Assembly: GCA_905221435.1 (NCBI GenBank)
Contig: CAJNDD010000010.1
Span: 1-64,000 of the forward strand
DNA: 64,000 bases
Direction of reading: 5' to 3'
From: a bacterium
GTDB lineage: Bacteria; Bacillota; Bacilli; Lactobacillales; Streptococcaceae
Shown: positions 25,719 to 36,225 of the stretch, piece by piece
How the letters are laid out: each line of letters starts with the position of its first letter
Position numbering within the stretch: position 1 is the stretch's first letter
Position numbers and translations under genes: made by a program
The notes under the pieces: model-generated
What the model was told of the DNA's origin: nothing
Database searches by the model: none
Seen by the model: only the letters and a program-made list of their open reading frames with translations

Positions 25719-26738
25719 ATGCAAGAAAAGATTTTGGTAACGGGTGGTGCCGGGTTTATCGGAACCCATACTGTTATTGAGTTGATCCAAGCAGGTCATC
25801 AAGTCGTTGTGGTGGATAATCTTGTTAACAGCAATCGTAAGAGTTTAGAAGTTGTTGAAAAAATTACAGGAGTTGAGATTCCTTTCTATGAGGCAGATAT
25901 CCGTGACACAGATACCCTCAGAGATATTTTCAAGCAGGAAGAGCCGACTGGTGTCATTCACTTTGCTGGTTTGAAGGCTGTTGGTGAATCAACACGTATC
26001 CCTCTTGCCTACTATGACAACAATATCGCAGGAACTGTCAGCCTTCTAAAAGCCATGGAAGAAAATAATTGTAAGAACATCATCTTCAGTTCTTCTGCGA
26101 CAGTTTACGGAGACCCTCATACAGTTCCAATCTTAGAAGATTTTCCACTTTCAGTGACCAATCCATACGGTCGTACCAAACTCATGCTAGAGGAAATTTT
26201 GACGGATATCTACAAGGCAGACTCAGAATGGAACGTGGTCTTGCTTCGTTACTTTAACCCAATCGGAGCACATGAGAGTGGTGACTTGGGAGAAAATCCA
26301 AATGGCATTCCAAACAATCTCTTACCTTATGTTTCACAAGTAGCAGTGGGCAAACTAGAGCAAGTACAAGTTTTTGGAGATGATTACGATACAGAAGATG
26401 GAACTGGGGTTCGTGACTATATCCACGTTGTAGACCTAGCCAAAGGTCACGTTGCAGCTTTGAAAAAACTCCAAAAAGGTTCAGGTCTAAACATTTATAA
26501 CCTTGGAACAGGTAAAGGTTACTCTGTATTGGAAATTATCCAAAATATGGAAAAAGCGGTGGGACGTCCTATTCCTTACCGCATCGTAGAACGCCGCCCA
26601 GGTGATATCGCTGCCTGCTACTCAGACCCAGCAAAAGCTAAAGCAGAACTCGGTTGGGAAGCAGAACTCAACATCACTCAAATGTGTGAAGACGCATGGC
26701 GTTGGCAAAGCAAGCATCCAAATGGATTTGAAGACTAA
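25719..26738 (+). CDS. galE: UDP-glucose 4-epimerase
   Basis: 339 residues of the extended SDR family. NAD motif GGAGFIGTH (about residues 8-16), serine of the SSSATVYG motif and catalytic pair YGRTK, then RYFNPIGAHESG. It interconverts UDP-glucose and UDP-galactose, supplying cell-surface polysaccharide precursors. Ribosome-binding site CGAGGAAAAAAG. It is followed, one base after its stop, by a glycosyltransferase gene. Confidence 0.93.
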   Translation: MQEKILVTGGAGFIGTHTVIELIQAGHQVVVVDNLVNSNRKSLEVVEKITGVEIPFYEADIRDTDTLRDIFKQEEPTGVIHFAGLKAVGESTRIPLAYYDNNIAGTVSLLKAMEENNCKNIIFSSSATVYGDPHTVPILEDFPLSVTNPYGRTKLMLEEILTDIYKADSEWNVVLLRYFNPIGAHESGDLGENPNGIPNNLLPYVSQVAVGKLEQVQVFGDDYDTEDGTGVRDYIHVVDLAKGHVAALKKLQKGSGLNIYNLGTGKGYSVLEIIQNMEKAVGRPIPYRIVERRPGDIAACYSDPAKAKAELGWEAELNITQMCEDAWRWQSKHPNGFED

Positions 26739-26739
26739 G

Positions 26740-27705
26740 ATGATGATTTCAGTCATTGTCCCATGTCTAAACGAAGAGGAAGTACTTCCTCTTTTTTATC
26801 AGTCTGTTGAAGCACTGCTTCCAGAATTAGGAGCAGAGATCGAGTATGTCTTTGTGGATGATGGTTCAAGCGATGGCACTTTGGAGCTTTTGAAGGCCTA
26901 TCGGGTACAAAATCCTGCGGTACATTATATCTCTTTCTCGAGAAATTTTGGGAAAGAAGCGGCTCTGTATGCAGGCTTGCAGCATGCGACTGGAGACTTG
27001 GTGGTCGTGATGGATGCAGACCTTCAGGATCCTCCCAGTATGCTACTTGAGATGAAAGCCTTACTAGACCAGAATGCAGACTTGGACTGTGTTGGGACAC
27101 GGAGAACTAGTCGGGAGGGAGAGCCTTTCTTTCGCAGTTTCTGCGCTGACCTCTTTTATCGCCTCATGCAAAAAATCAGCCCAGTAGCTCTGCCCTCAGG
27201 TGTCCGCGATTTTCGCATGATGAGGAGGTCTGTGGTAGATGCTATTTTAACCTTGACCGAGTCCAATCGTTTTTCTAAGGGACTCTTTGCCTGGGTTGGC
27301 TTTAAAACGCACTATCTTGATTATCCAAACGTTGAACGACAGGCTGGCAAGACCAGTTGGAGTTTTAGACAGCTCTTTTTCTACTCGATTGAAGGGATTC
27401 TTAACTTTTCAGATTTCCCCTTGAGTATAGCCTTTGTAGCTGGACTCCTATCTTGTTTTATTTCTTTTATGATGACTGTTTTTGTAGTATTTCGGACTCT
27501 TATCTTGGGAAATCCGACATCTGGCTGGACATCTCTGATGGCTGTCATTCTCTTTCTCGGAGGGATTCAACTCCTGACCATTGGGATTTTGGGAAAATAT
27601 ATCAGTAAGATCTATATGGAAACCAAAAAAAGACCACTCTATCTCGTCAAAGAAAAAAGTGATCTTTCTGTTTTTGAAGGAAAAAATAACCAGAAAAGAC
27701 TATAA
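26740..27705 (+). CDS. Family 2 glycosyltransferase, polyprenyl-phosphate type
   Basis: 321 residues from ATG 26740 (an upstream in-frame ATG lies inside galE and is not used). GT2 domain: ISVIVPCLNEEEVLPLF, VDDGSSDGT, VVMDADLQDPP. Two C-terminal membrane helices (about 235-257 and 268-292) as in GtrB/dolichol-phosphate-mannose-synthase-like enzymes, which load a sugar on undecaprenyl phosphate. Coupled to galE by the TAAGATGATG overlap region, suggesting use of a galactose or glucose donor (inference). Confidence 0.85.
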   Translation: MMISVIVPCLNEEEVLPLFYQSVEALLPELGAEIEYVFVDDGSSDGTLELLKAYRVQNPAVHYISFSRNFGKEAALYAGLQHATGDLVVVMDADLQDPPSMLLEMKALLDQNADLDCVGTRRTSREGEPFFRSFCADLFYRLMQKISPVALPSGVRDFRMMRRSVVDAILTLTESNRFSKGLFAWVGFKTHYLDYPNVERQAGKTSWSFRQLFFYSIEGILNFSDFPLSIAFVAGLLSCFISFMMTVFVVFRTLILGNPTSGWTSLMAVILFLGGIQLLTIGILGKYISKIYMETKKRPLYLVKEKSDLSVFEGKNNQKRL

Positions 27706-27779
27706 TTTTACTTGGAAATATGCTAAACTAGTAAGTGTGGGAATAAAGAGAAAAATTATCAACATTCATTCCCTGTACA

Positions 27780-27983
27780 CTACGATGGATCTTTTAGAAG
27801 TGCTCTCGTAGGACAGTGTTTGATGGCCTCCAGGACATCGCTGGTCTCAGCGATTTCTCTTTGCAATTCAACTGGATCATCGTAAAATCGAACGATTCCG
27901 TTATCATGGTAATCAAAGAGTTCAGAATAGGTTTGGCAAAGCCCGCAGGCGATGCACCGTTCGGGTATAAGTGTGACTTTCAT
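27780..27983 (-). CDS. fer: Monocluster [4Fe-4S] ferredoxin
   Basis: 67 residues from the ATG complementary to 27981-27983. Cysteines in RCIACGLCQTY plus KHCPTRAL give the C-x2-C-x2-C...C-P pattern for one [4Fe-4S] cluster. The longer reading frame to 28049 adds a hydrophobic stretch lacking a ribosome-binding site and would overlap the divergent gene start, so it is rejected. Small electron carrier; the ferredoxin reductase-like gene at 35121 could be its partner (inference). Confidence 0.85.
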   Translation of the reverse strand: MKVTLIPERCIACGLCQTYSELFDYHDNGIVRFYDDPVELQREIAETSDVLEAIKHCPTRALLKDPS

Positions 27984-28028
27984 ATTTATATTGTAATAAG
28001 AAAATGTAAAAAAAACAAGGAGTAAGGT

Positions 28029-28535
28029 ATGGAAAAAGAACCGTGGCAAGAAGATATTTATGAAAACAATGAGGAAGAATCAAGAACAGATCGTCGTCGC
28101 CGTAAACAAAAAGGGAAAGGCGTTGTTGCGAATCGTGTCTTGACGGTTCTAGCTAGCCTCTTCTTTGTAATCGTTGTAGCGATGGTAGTTGTATTGATTT
28201 ACCTATCAACTGGAGGAAGCAATCGTACTTCATCTTTGAAGGACTTCTATGATGCATCGTCTCCTTCTACAAGTTCAAGTTCTAAAGTGGAAGAATCATC
28301 ATCTTCAAGTAGCAAGGTAGAGGAAACATCTTCTTCTGAATCAACACCTTCAGAGAGCAGTTCGGAAGAGCATACAGAGGGTGAAGGAACACTTACAGTA
28401 CAGCCTGGAGAGGGAGAAGCAGCTCTTGCTCAACGTGCAGGGATTTCCATTGCCCAGCTAGAAGCCCTAAATCCTTCTCATATGTCATCTGGATCTTGGT
28501 TTGCCAACCCAGGTGATGTGATTAAGACAAGATAG
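28029..28535 (+). CDS. SAG1386/EF1546-type surface protein with C-terminal LysM-like domain
   Basis: 168 residues: a basic cytosolic N-terminus (RTDRRRRKQKGKG), one membrane helix (about 37-61, LTVLASLFFVIVVAMVVV), a Ser-rich stalk (about 75-112) and a LysM-like domain at the end (LTVQPGEGEAALAQRAGISI). So the LysM faces the outside and probably touches peptidoglycan. Conserved between ferredoxin and cmk in streptococci; exact role unknown. Ribosome-binding site AAGGAGTAAGG. Confidence 0.8.
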   Translation: MEKEPWQEDIYENNEEESRTDRRRRKQKGKGVVANRVLTVLASLFFVIVVAMVVVLIYLSTGGSNRTSSLKDFYDASSPSTSSSSKVEESSSSSSKVEETSSSESTPSESSSEEHTEGEGTLTVQPGEGEAALAQRAGISIAQLEALNPSHMSSGSWFANPGDVIKTR

Positions 28536-28544
28536 GAGTCGGTC

Positions 28545-29219
28545 ATGAAGACAATTCAAATTGCTATCGATGGTCCAGCTTCGAGTGGCAAGAGTACGGT
28601 CGCAAAGATTGTCGCTAAGGATTTTGGTTACACTTATCTCGATACGGGTGCTATGTACCGTGCTGCGACTTATATAGCGCTCAAGCACCAGTTGAATGCA
28701 GGAAATGTAGACCAACTTCTCGAGCTTCTTAACCAACACCCCATTAGTTTTGGACGTTCAGAAACTGGAGAACAGCTTGTTTTTGTAGGGGATGTTGATA
28801 TTACTCATCCGATTCGTGAAAATGAAGTGACCAACAAGGTTTCAAGTATCGCTGCCATTCCTGAAGTGCGTGAAAAACTGGTTTTGCTCCAGCAAGAGAT
28901 TGCTCAGCAAGGTGGTATCGTCATGGATGGGCGTGATATCGGGACAGTTGTTTTACCAAAAGCTGAACTCAAGATTTTCCTAGTGGCTTCTGTTGAAGAA
29001 AGAGCAGAGCGTCGTTACAAGGAAAATATTGCCAAAGGGATTGAAACAGACCTTGAAACGTTGAAAGAAGAAATTGCTGCGCGTGACTACAAGGATAGTC
29101 ACCGTGAAACCTCACCTCTCAAACAGGCTGAGGATGCGGTTTACCTTGACACAACTGGACTAAGTATCCAAGAAGTGGTTGAAAAAATCAAATCAGAAGC
29201 AAAAAAATATATGTCCTAG
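28545..29219 (+). CDS. cmk: Cytidylate kinase
   Basis: 224 residues. P-loop GPASSGKST (residues 9-17), DTGAMYRA, and [11 protein letters not shown] are CMP-kinase signatures. It phosphorylates CMP and dCMP. Ribosome-binding site ATAGGAGTCGGTC. A terminator follows at 29228. Confidence 0.95.
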   Translation: MKTIQIAIDGPASSGKSTVAKIVAKDFGYTYLDTGAMYRAATYIALKHQLNAGNVDQLLELLNQHPISFGRSETGEQLVFVGDVDITHPIRENEVTNKVSSIAAIPEVREKLVLLQQEIAQQGGIVMDGRDIGTVVLPKAELKIFLVASVEERAERRYKENIAKGIETDLETLKEEIAARDYKDSHRETSPLKQAEDAVYLDTTGLSIQEVVEKIKSEAKKYMS

Positions 29220-29227
29220 GGATGAGA

Positions 29228-29257
29228 GGAGCAGGCTAAATGAAGCCTGCTCCTTTT
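29228..29257 (+). terminator. Terminator after cmk
   Basis: GGAGCAGGCT and AGCCTGCTCC with a 6-base loop, followed by TTTTC. Confidence 0.85.
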
Positions 29258-29337
29258 CTCTCTTTTGCGCGCGTTTCAAAACAGCCTTTTTGGGAGAATT
29301 TTGATAAAATAGTAGTATCAATAAAAAGGACGGAAGC

Positions 29338-29844
29338 ATGACAAAGAAAATCATAGCCATTTGGGCCCAAGATGAAAAAGGTGTGATTGGGAAAGAAAAT
29401 CGTCTCCCTTGGCATTTGCCAGCAGAGTTGCAACATTTTAAGGAAACAACTTTAAATCATGCTATATTGATGGGACGAGTGACCTTTGATGGTATGGGAC
29501 GTCGTCTGCTTCCAAAACGCCAAACCTTGATTTTGACACGAAACAGTGACGAAGTCGTGGATGGAGCGCTCGTGTTTCAAGATGTGAAGTCTGTTTTAGC
29601 GTGGTATCAGAGTCAGGAAAAAAATCTCTATATCATTGGCGGAAAGCAGATTTTTCAGGCTTTTGAGCCTTATTTAGATGAAATCATCGTGACGCAGATT
29701 CATGCTCAGGTAGAGGGAGATACCTATTTCCCTGAGGAGTTTGACTTGTCTCGTTTTGAGACAGTCGCAAGCAAATCTTACACCCGAGATGAGAAAAACG
29801 ACTATGATTTTACCATCGAATACCGAGATAGAAAGGAAGTCTAA
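29338..29844 (+). CDS. dfr: Dihydrofolate reductase
   Basis: 168 residues. [19 protein letters not shown] and [11 protein letters not shown] are the folate- and NADPH-binding regions. It reduces dihydrofolate to tetrahydrofolate. Residue 100 is Ile, the pneumococcal trimethoprim-susceptible state (resistance commonly involves I100L). TTGATAAAAT region upstream provides a promoter; ribosome-binding site AAGGACGGAAG. It overlaps the next small gene by one base. Confidence 0.93.
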   Translation: MTKKIIAIWAQDEKGVIGKENRLPWHLPAELQHFKETTLNHAILMGRVTFDGMGRRLLPKRQTLILTRNSDEVVDGALVFQDVKSVLAWYQSQEKNLYIIGGKQIFQAFEPYLDEIIVTQIHAQVEGDTYFPEEFDLSRFETVASKSYTRDEKNDYDFTIEYRDRKEV

Positions 29845-30014
29845 TGGAGCGCAGTATATTTGGATTTTTTACAGCTTTTTTGTGTGTGATCTGTATTTTG
29901 ACTGGGGCACAGGCTTTTCGTAAGAAGCGCTATGGACTGTCTGCCTTACTCTGGTTAAATGCTTTTACCAATCTGGTCAACAGTGTCCACGCTTTTTATA
30001 TGACCTTATTTTAG
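29844..30014 (+). CDS. Small conserved membrane protein between dfr and clpX
   Basis: 56 residues starting at the TAATG overlap with dfr; ribosome-binding site GAAAGGAAG. One membrane segment near the N-terminus (FFTAFLCVICILTGAQAF) and a second weaker one (LSALLWLNAFTNLVNSVHAF). The dfr-small ORF-clpX order is found in pneumococcus too, supporting a real gene. Function unknown. Confidence 0.7.
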   Translation: MERSIFGFFTAFLCVICILTGAQAFRKKRYGLSALLWLNAFTNLVNSVHAFYMTLF

Positions 30015-30045
30015 ATAGAATGATAAATTAGAATGGAAGGAAATC

Positions 30046-31278
30046 ATGCCTACAAATAGGAAAAATGATATGATGGTTTATTGCTCATTTTGTGGCAAAA
30101 GCCAAGAAGAAGTAAAGAAAATAATCGCTGGGAACAACGCCTTTATCTGTAATGAATGTGTGGAGTTAGCCCAGGAAATCATTCGGGAGGAGTTGGCTGA
30201 GGAAGTCTTGGCAGACTTGTCTGAAGTACCAAAACCAATCGAGCTCCTCAATATCTTGAACCACTATGTGATTGGTCAAGATCGTGCCAAACGTGCCTTG
30301 GCAGTGGCTGTATACAATCACTACAAGCGTATTAATTTCCACGATACGCGTGAAGAGTCAGAAGATGTGGATTTGCAGAAGTCAAATATCCTGATGATTG
30401 GCCCAACTGGTTCAGGGAAAACCTTCCTTGCTCAGACTTTAGCTAAGAGCTTGAACGTGCCTTTTGCCATTGCAGATGCGACAGCTCTGACTGAGGCTGG
30501 GTATGTGGGTGAGGACGTGGAAAATATCCTCCTCAAACTCTTGCAGGCTGCTGACTTTAACATCGAACGTGCAGAACGTGGGATTATCTACGTGGATGAA
30601 ATTGACAAGATTGCTAAGAAGAGCGAGAATGTGTCTATCACACGTGATGTTTCAGGTGAAGGGGTGCAACAAGCTCTTCTCAAGATTATAGAGGGGACTG
30701 TAGCTAGCGTACCGCCTCAAGGTGGACGCAAACATCCACAACAAGAGATGATTCAGGTGGATACCAAGAATATCCTATTCATCGTAGGTGGTGCCTTTGA
30801 TGGCATCGAAGAAATCGTTAAACAACGTCTGGGTGAAAAAGTTATCGGTTTTGGCCAAAATAACAAGGCGATTGACGAAAACAGCTCCTACATGCAAGAA
30901 ATCATCGCAGAAGATATTCAAAAATTCGGTATTATTCCAGAGTTGATTGGACGCTTGCCTGTCTTCGCTGCTCTTGAGCAATTGACAGTAGATGACTTGG
31001 TTCGCATCTTGAAAGAGCCAAGAAATGCCTTGGTGAAACAATACCAAACCTTGCTTTCTTATGATGACGTTGAGTTGGAATTTGACGATGAAGCCCTTCA
31101 AGAAATCGCCAATAAGGCTATCGAACGCAAAACTGGTGCGCGTGGTCTTCGTTCTATCATCGAAGAAACCATGCTAGATGTCATGTTTGAAGTACCGAGT
31201 CAAGAAAATGTGAAATTGGTTCGCATCACGAAAGAAGCTGTCGATGGAACGGAAAAACCCATCCTAGAAACAGCCTAG
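30046..31278 (+). CDS. clpX: ATP-dependent Clp protease ATP-binding subunit ClpX
   Basis: 410 residues. N-terminal zinc-binding domain with C13/C16 and C35/C38 (CSFC...CNEC), AAA+ Walker A GPTGSGKT (119-126), Walker [11 protein letters not shown], and sensor regions. It unfolds proteins for ClpP. Ribosome-binding site GAAGGAAATC. It is transcribed with engB, 8 bases downstream of its stop. Confidence 0.97.
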   Translation: MPTNRKNDMMVYCSFCGKSQEEVKKIIAGNNAFICNECVELAQEIIREELAEEVLADLSEVPKPIELLNILNHYVIGQDRAKRALAVAVYNHYKRINFHDTREESEDVDLQKSNILMIGPTGSGKTFLAQTLAKSLNVPFAIADATALTEAGYVGEDVENILLKLLQAADFNIERAERGIIYVDEIDKIAKKSENVSITRDVSGEGVQQALLKIIEGTVASVPPQGGRKHPQQEMIQVDTKNILFIVGGAFDGIEEIVKQRLGEKVIGFGQNNKAIDENSSYMQEIIAEDIQKFGIIPELIGRLPVFAALEQLTVDDLVRILKEPRNALVKQYQTLLSYDDVELEFDDEALQEIANKAIERKTGARGLRSIIEETMLDVMFEVPSQENVKLVRITKEAVDGTEKPILETA

Positions 31279-31286
31279 AGGTGACT

Positions 31287-31874
31287 ATGGAAATCAATAC
31301 ACATAATGCTGAAATCTTGCTCAGTGCGGCAAACAAGTCCCACTATCCACAGGATGAACTGCCAGAGATTGCCCTTGCAGGGCGTTCAAATGTCGGCAAG
31401 TCTAGCTTTATCAACACCATGTTGAACCGCAAAAATCTTGCTCGTACATCAGGAAAACCTGGGAAGACCCAGTTACTCAACTTTTTCAACATTGATGACA
31501 AGATGCGCTTTGTGGATGTTCCGGGTTATGGTTATGCCCGCGTTTCCAAAAAGGAACGTGAAAAGTGGGGCCGCATGATTGAGGAGTATTTGACCACTCG
31601 GGAAAATCTCCGTGCAGTGGTCAGTCTGGTTGATCTCCGCCACGACCCGTCAGCAGATGATGTGCAGATGTACGAATTTCTCAAGTATTATGAGATTCCG
31701 GTTATCATCGTTGCGACCAAGGCGGACAAGATTCCTCGTGGTAAGTGGAACAAGCACGAATCAGCAATCAAAAAGAAATTAAACTTTGATCCAAGTGACG
31801 ACTTCATCCTCTTTTCATCTGTCAGCAAGGCAGGGATGGATCAGGCTTGGGATGCAATATTAGAAAAATTGTGA
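31287..31874 (+). CDS. engB: Ribosome biogenesis GTPase EngB (YsxC)
   Basis: 195 residues from ATG 31287, preceded by AGAGGTG; an in-frame GTG at 31281 is part of that site. G1 [10 protein letters not shown]3 VDVPGYG, G4 TKADK. It assists 50S ribosomal assembly. The clpX-engB pair is conserved in Firmicutes. Confidence 0.94.
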   Translation: MEINTHNAEILLSAANKSHYPQDELPEIALAGRSNVGKSSFINTMLNRKNLARTSGKPGKTQLLNFFNIDDKMRFVDVPGYGYARVSKKEREKWGRMIEEYLTTRENLRAVVSLVDLRHDPSADDVQMYEFLKYYEIPVIIVATKADKIPRGKWNKHESAIKKKLNFDPSDDFILFSSVSKAGMDQAWDAILEKL

Positions 31875-31883
31875 GGGAAAGAA

Positions 31884-32264
31884 ATGGCAAAAACAATTCA
31901 TACAGACAAAGCTCCAAAAGCAATCGGACCTTATGTTCAAGGAAAAATCGTTGGCAATCTTTTGTTTGCTAGCGGTCAAGTTCCCCTATCTCCTGAAACT
32001 GGAGAAATTGTAGGAGAAACGATCCAAGAACAGACAGAACAAGTCTTGAAAAATATCGGTGCTATTTTGGCTGAAGCAGGAACAGACTTTGACCATGTTG
32101 TCAAAACAACTTGCTTCTTGAGCGATATGAATGACTTTGTTCCTTTTAACGAGGTTTACCAGACTGCCTTTAAAGAGGAATTTCCAGCTCGTTCAGCTGT
32201 GGAAGTTGCACGTCTTCCTCGTGATGTAAAAGTCGAAATTGAAGTGATCGCAGAGATTGGATAA
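31884..32264 (+). CDS. RidA family (YjgF/TdcF) enamine/imine deaminase
   Basis: 126 residues. AIGPYVQGKIVGNLLFASGQVPL and the C-terminal RSAVEVARLPRDVKVEIEVIA are RidA signatures, with the conserved Arg of SAVEVARLP. It hydrolyses reactive 2-aminoacrylate and related imines. Ribosome-binding site GAGGGAAAG. A terminator follows. Confidence 0.92.
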   Translation: MAKTIHTDKAPKAIGPYVQGKIVGNLLFASGQVPLSPETGEIVGETIQEQTEQVLKNIGAILAEAGTDFDHVVKTTCFLSDMNDFVPFNEVYQTAFKEEFPARSAVEVARLPRDVKVEIEVIAEIG

Positions 32265-32272
32265 GCTAGTTG

Positions 32273-32298
32273 AAGTTTGGCTCTGCCAAACTTTTTTT
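32273..32298 (+). terminator. Terminator after the RidA gene
   Basis: AAGTTTGGC / GCCAAACTT with a TCT loop and seven T. Confidence 0.88.
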
Positions 32299-32315
32299 GA
32301 TATAAGGAGAGATAG

Positions 32316-33206
32316 ATGACAAAGAAACAACTTCACCTGGTGATTGTGACAGGGATGAGTGGTGCAGGGAAAACGGTAGCTATTCAGTCCTTCGAGGATT
32401 TGGGCTATTTCACCATTGACAATATGCCACCAGCCCTCTTGCCAAAGTTCTTGCAGTTGGTAGAGAGCAAGGATGATGACCATAAGTTAGCCCTGGTGGT
32501 GGATATGCGGAGCCGTTCCTTCTTTTCAGAGATTCAGGCAGTTTTGGATGAATTGGAAAACCAAGATGATTTGGACTTCAAAATCCTCTTTTTAGACGCA
32601 GCAGATAAGGAATTGGTAGCACGCTATAAGGAAACTAGAAGAAGTCACCCTCTAGCTGCAGATGGTCGAATTTTAGATGGCATCAAGCTGGAACGTGAAC
32701 TCTTGGCACCTTTAAAAAATATGAGTCAAAATGTGGTGGATACGACAGAACTCACTCCGCGTGAACTGCGTAAAACCATTGCTGAGCAATTTTCGGACCA
32801 AGAACAAGCCCAGTCTTTCCGTATTGAGGTCATGTCTTTTGGATTCAAGTATGGTATCCCTATTGATGCAGACTTGGTTTTTGATGTCCGTTTCTTGCCA
32901 AATCCCTATTACCTACCAGAACTCCGTAATCAGACAGGTGAAGATCAAGCAGTTTATGACTATGTGATGAATCATGAAGAGTCTGAAAGTTTTTATCAGC
33001 ACTTACTCGCCTTGATTGAACCCATTTTGCCAAGTTACAAAAAAGAAGGCAAGTCCGTTTTAACCATTGCAGTAGGATGCACAGGTGGACAGCACCGTAG
33101 TGTTGCCTTTGCCAAACGAATCGCTGAGGACCTTGCTAAAAACTGGCCTGTCAATGAAAGCCATCGTGACAAAGACCGAAGAAAGGAAACGGTAAACCGT
33201 TCATGA
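32316..33206 (+). CDS. rapZ: RNase adapter/nucleotide-binding protein RapZ (YvcJ)
   Basis: 296 residues. Walker A GMSGAGKT (about 13-20), [14 protein letters not shown], and the conserved C-terminal [10 protein letters not shown]. In B. subtilis YvcJ is an NTPase; in E. coli RapZ controls glmS decay. It starts the rapZ-yvcK-whiA unit, whose three genes overlap by 4 bases each (ATGA). Confidence 0.93.
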   Translation: MTKKQLHLVIVTGMSGAGKTVAIQSFEDLGYFTIDNMPPALLPKFLQLVESKDDDHKLALVVDMRSRSFFSEIQAVLDELENQDDLDFKILFLDAADKELVARYKETRRSHPLAADGRILDGIKLERELLAPLKNMSQNVVDTTELTPRELRKTIAEQFSDQEQAQSFRIEVMSFGFKYGIPIDADLVFDVRFLPNPYYLPELRNQTGEDQAVYDYVMNHEESESFYQHLLALIEPILPSYKKEGKSVLTIAVGCTGGQHRSVAFAKRIAEDLAKNWPVNESHRDKDRRKETVNRS

Positions 33207-34180
33207 GAAAACCAAAAATAACGGTAATTGGTGGAGGAACAGGTATCCCCGTCATTTTGAAAAGCTTACGCGAAAAGGATGTTGATATCGCAGCCATCGT
33301 AACGGTAGCTGATGATGGTGGATCTTCTGGTGAGCTAAGAAAGAATATCCAACAGCTGACACCACCAGGTGATCTTCGCAATGTTCTGGTAGCCATGTCG
33401 GATATGCCTAAGTTTTATGAGAAGGTTTTTCAGTACCGTTTCTCAGAAGAGGCTGGTGCTTTTGCGGGTCATCCTCTAGGGAATATCATCATAGCAGGGC
33501 TCTCTGAAATGCAAGGGTCTACCTACAATGCCATGCAATTACTCAGTAAATTCTTTCACACAACAGGAAAAATCTACCCATCAAGCGACCAGCCTTTGAC
33601 CTTGCATGCAGTCTTTAAAGACGGTTCTGAGGTGGCAGGTGAGAGCCATATTGCAGATCATCCAGGCATGATCGACCATGTCTATGTGACCAATACCTTG
33701 GATGATGAAACACCCCAAGCCAGCCGTCGAGTAGTCAATACCATTCTCGAGAGTGATATGATTGTCTTGGGGCCTGGTTCCCTCTTTACATCGATATTGC
33801 CAAATATTGTCATTGGGGAGATTGGGCAGGCTCTCTTGGAGACCAAGGCGGAGATCGCCTATGTCTGCAATATCATGACCCAGCGTGGGGAAACAGAGCA
33901 CTTTTCAGACAGTGACCATGTGGAAGTTCTTCATCGCCATCTAGGTCGGTCTTTTATTGATACGGTCTTGGTCAATATCGAAAAGGTTCCTAGAGAATAC
34001 ATGAATACCAACCGTTTTGATGAATATTTGGTTCAGGTAGAGCATGACTTTGCTGGTCTTTGCAAGCAGGTTCCTCGTGTGATTTCATCCAACTTCCTTC
34101 GTTTGGAAAATGGAGGAGCCTTCCATGATGGCGATTTGATTGTAGACGAATTGATGCGCATTATACAGGTGAGAAAATGA
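33203..34180 (+). CDS. yvcK: YvcK family gluconeogenesis/cell-shape factor
   Basis: 325 residues of the CofD-like family. [17 protein letters not shown] at the start, then [14 protein letters not shown] and [13 protein letters not shown]. YvcK binds UDP-sugars and is required for growth on gluconeogenic carbon sources and for correct wall synthesis in Bacillus. Overlaps both neighbours by ATGA. Confidence 0.92.
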   Translation: MRKPKITVIGGGTGIPVILKSLREKDVDIAAIVTVADDGGSSGELRKNIQQLTPPGDLRNVLVAMSDMPKFYEKVFQYRFSEEAGAFAGHPLGNIIIAGLSEMQGSTYNAMQLLSKFFHTTGKIYPSSDQPLTLHAVFKDGSEVAGESHIADHPGMIDHVYVTNTLDDETPQASRRVVNTILESDMIVLGPGSLFTSILPNIVIGEIGQALLETKAEIAYVCNIMTQRGETEHFSDSDHVEVLHRHLGRSFIDTVLVNIEKVPREYMNTNRFDEYLVQVEHDFAGLCKQVPRVISSNFLRLENGGAFHDGDLIVDELMRIIQVRK

Positions 34181-35088
34181 GTTTCACAGTTGCAGTAAAA
34201 GAGGAAATTCTTGGTCAACACCATCTCAGTCGTTATGAACTATCGGCCATTATCAAGATGTCTGGAAGTATCGGTCTATCTAGTTCGGGCTTGACCTTGT
34301 CCGTCGTGACCGAAAATGCTAAGTTGGCTCGGCATCTCTATGAGTCCTTTCTCCATTTTTATGAGATTAAGTCTGAGATTCGACACCATCAGAGAAGCAA
34401 TCTTCGCAAGAATCGTGTCTACACGGTCTATACCGATGAGAGAGTGCAGGAGCTTTTAGCTGATTTGCGGCTTGCGGATTCCTTCTTTGGTTTGGAGACG
34501 GGTATCGATCCCGATATTTTAGCAGATGAGGAGGCTGGACGTGCTTACTTATGTGGTGCCTTTCTGGCAAATGGTAGCATCCGAGATCCTGAGTCTGGCA
34601 AGTACCAGTTGGAGATTAGTTCTGTTTATCTGGACCATGCCCAAGGACTGGCCTCTCTCCTCCAGCAGTTTTTGCTGGACGCCAAGGTTATTGAGCGCAA
34701 GAAAGGTGCAGTTACATATCTCCAACGTGCAGAGGACATCATGGATTTCTTGATCGTAATTGGGGCTATGCAAGCGCGTGATAATTTTGAGCGCGTCAAG
34801 ATTTTGCGTGAAACTCGTAACGATCTCAATCGGGCTAATAATGCCGAGACAGCCAATATCGCTCGGACGGTCTCTGCTAGTATGAAGACCATCAATAATA
34901 TTAGTAAAATCAAAGATAGAATGGGTTTGGAGAATTTACCCGTGGATTTGCAAGAGGTAGCTCAGTTGCGGATTCAGCATCCAGACTACTCTATCCAGCA
35001 GTTGGCAGATAGTCTGAGCAATCCCTTGACCAAAAGTGGTGTCAACCACAGACTCAGAAAAATCAATAAAATAGCAGATGAATTATAA
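34177..35088 (+). CDS. whiA: DNA-binding protein WhiA
   Basis: 303 residues. N-terminal LAGLIDADG-like domain ([12 protein letters not shown], then [14 protein letters not shown]) and C-terminal helix-turn-helix ([29 protein letters not shown]). Involved in cell division and chromosome segregation in Firmicutes. Last gene of the unit before the shared terminator. Confidence 0.93.
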   Translation: MSFTVAVKEEILGQHHLSRYELSAIIKMSGSIGLSSSGLTLSVVTENAKLARHLYESFLHFYEIKSEIRHHQRSNLRKNRVYTVYTDERVQELLADLRLADSFFGLETGIDPDILADEEAGRAYLCGAFLANGSIRDPESGKYQLEISSVYLDHAQGLASLLQQFLLDAKVIERKKGAVTYLQRAEDIMDFLIVIGAMQARDNFERVKILRETRNDLNRANNAETANIARTVSASMKTINNISKIKDRMGLENLPVDLQEVAQLRIQHPDYSIQQLADSLSNPLTKSGVNHRLRKINKIADEL

Positions 35089-35119
35089 AACCACGAATCG
35101 GTTGATCCGTGGTTCTTTT
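35089..35119. terminator. Terminator between convergent whiA and the reductase gene
   Basis: AACCACG / CGTGGTT around a 12-base loop, followed by CTTTTC on the plus strand and TTTTAT on the minus strand, so it may serve both genes. Confidence 0.7.
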
Positions 35120-35120
35120 C

Positions 35121-36089
35121 TTATAAACTGGTCGAGTGTTTGGGTTGAACTTTTTGTTCTGGGTCGATGTAGTTAATGGCATTGTTAACAGCTGTTGGAG
35201 CTTCACCCAGTCCTGTAGCGATCAAATCAATCTTACCTTCATAGTAGCAGCAGTCGCCGATAGCATAGATACCTGCTTGGCTAGACTCTTGCTTGCTGTT
35301 AACGATAATCTTGTGGCGGTTGAGGTCCAGGTCCCAATTTTTAAGATTACCAACAGATGATTTGAAACCATAGTTGACAAAGAGGTGGTCTACCTCAATA
35401 GTTTCAGTTTCATCTGATTTGACTTTGGTGATTTCTAGTTTATCGAGTGTTTTTCCATCTCCGAGGAGTTGGCTAGGAACGAACGGTGTCTTGATGGTTA
35501 CAGATGATTCTTGTAGAGCTTGCACACTGTGTTCCAAGGCGCGGAAATTATCTCTGCGGTGAACAAGGGTAGTTGGTGCAATTTTTTCAAAAGCTAGAGC
35601 CCAGTCAACAGCTGAGTCTCCCCCACCGAGGATGGTTACTTTCTTCCCAGCATATTGCTGAATGTTGGAAACGTGGTAGTGGATGTTTTCATAGTCCCCA
35701 ACACCCTCTAATTCAAGCGGTCGTGGTTTAAAGGCGCCACCACCCATAGCAATGATGACTGTTTTAGTCAGGTGGCTTCCTTTGTTGGTGGTGATGGTAA
35801 ATCCTTGATCTTGTTTCTCGATTTCAAGAACGGTTTCGTTGAGGTGAACAGGTGTTTCAAAGCCGTTTAGCTGTTCAATCAAGCGATTGGTCAACTCTTC
35901 TCCAGTAAGGTTTGGGAAACCTGGCACATCAAGGATTTGCTTTTCAGGGTAGAGGATGGCTGGTTGACCACCGAGCTGGGGAAGGGAGTCGATGATTTGG
36001 ACTTTGGCTTGGCGTAGGTGGGCGTAAAAGGCAGCAAAGAGCCCGACGGGACCGCCACCTACAATGGTAATATCATAGAGTTGAGACAT
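35121..36089 (-). CDS. Ferredoxin/flavodoxin-NADP reductase-like (YumC type)
   Basis: 322 residues. FAD motif VGGGPVGLFAAFYA (about 11-24) and NADPH motif ILGGGDSAVDWAL, ending with GLGEAPTAVNNAINY. Thioredoxin reductase-like fold but without the redox CxxC in the second motif (AVDWA instead), as in YumC-type ferredoxin-NADP+ reductases. Start with GAAGGAGAAATC. The ferredoxin at 27780 is a plausible partner. Confidence 0.87.
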   Translation of the reverse strand: MSQLYDITIVGGGPVGLFAAFYAHLRQAKVQIIDSLPQLGGQPAILYPEKQILDVPGFPNLTGEELTNRLIEQLNGFETPVHLNETVLEIEKQDQGFTITTNKGSHLTKTVIIAMGGGAFKPRPLELEGVGDYENIHYHVSNIQQYAGKKVTILGGGDSAVDWALAFEKIAPTTLVHRRDNFRALEHSVQALQESSVTIKTPFVPSQLLGDGKTLDKLEITKVKSDETETIEVDHLFVNYGFKSSVGNLKNWDLDLNRHKIIVNSKQESSQAGIYAIGDCCYYEGKIDLIATGLGEAPTAVNNAINYIDPEQKVQPKHSTSL

Positions 36090-36225
36090 GATTTCTCCTT
36101 CGCTTTTTCTAGTCAGTTTATTTTATCATATTTTTAATCAAATTAAAATGAAGTAGGATAGGGAAAAAATTGTTAGAAAATGGTATAATAGAACGGAACG
36201 TGTTTTGATAGGGAGGGAACTAGGG

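Noticed and set aside
26602-26739. Extended N-terminus of the GT2 glycosyltransferase
   Set aside because: This stretch lies inside galE in another frame and is not part of GT2 proteins.
27984-28049. Longer ferredoxin with a hydrophobic N-terminus
   Set aside because: No ribosome-binding site, and it would overlap the start of the divergent LysM gene. The short form begins at the family's usual place.
28245-28380. Ser-rich repeats in the LysM protein as a possible serine-rich-repeat adhesin
   Set aside because: Only about 40 residues, with no LPXTG or accessory glycosylation genes; it is a short stalk.
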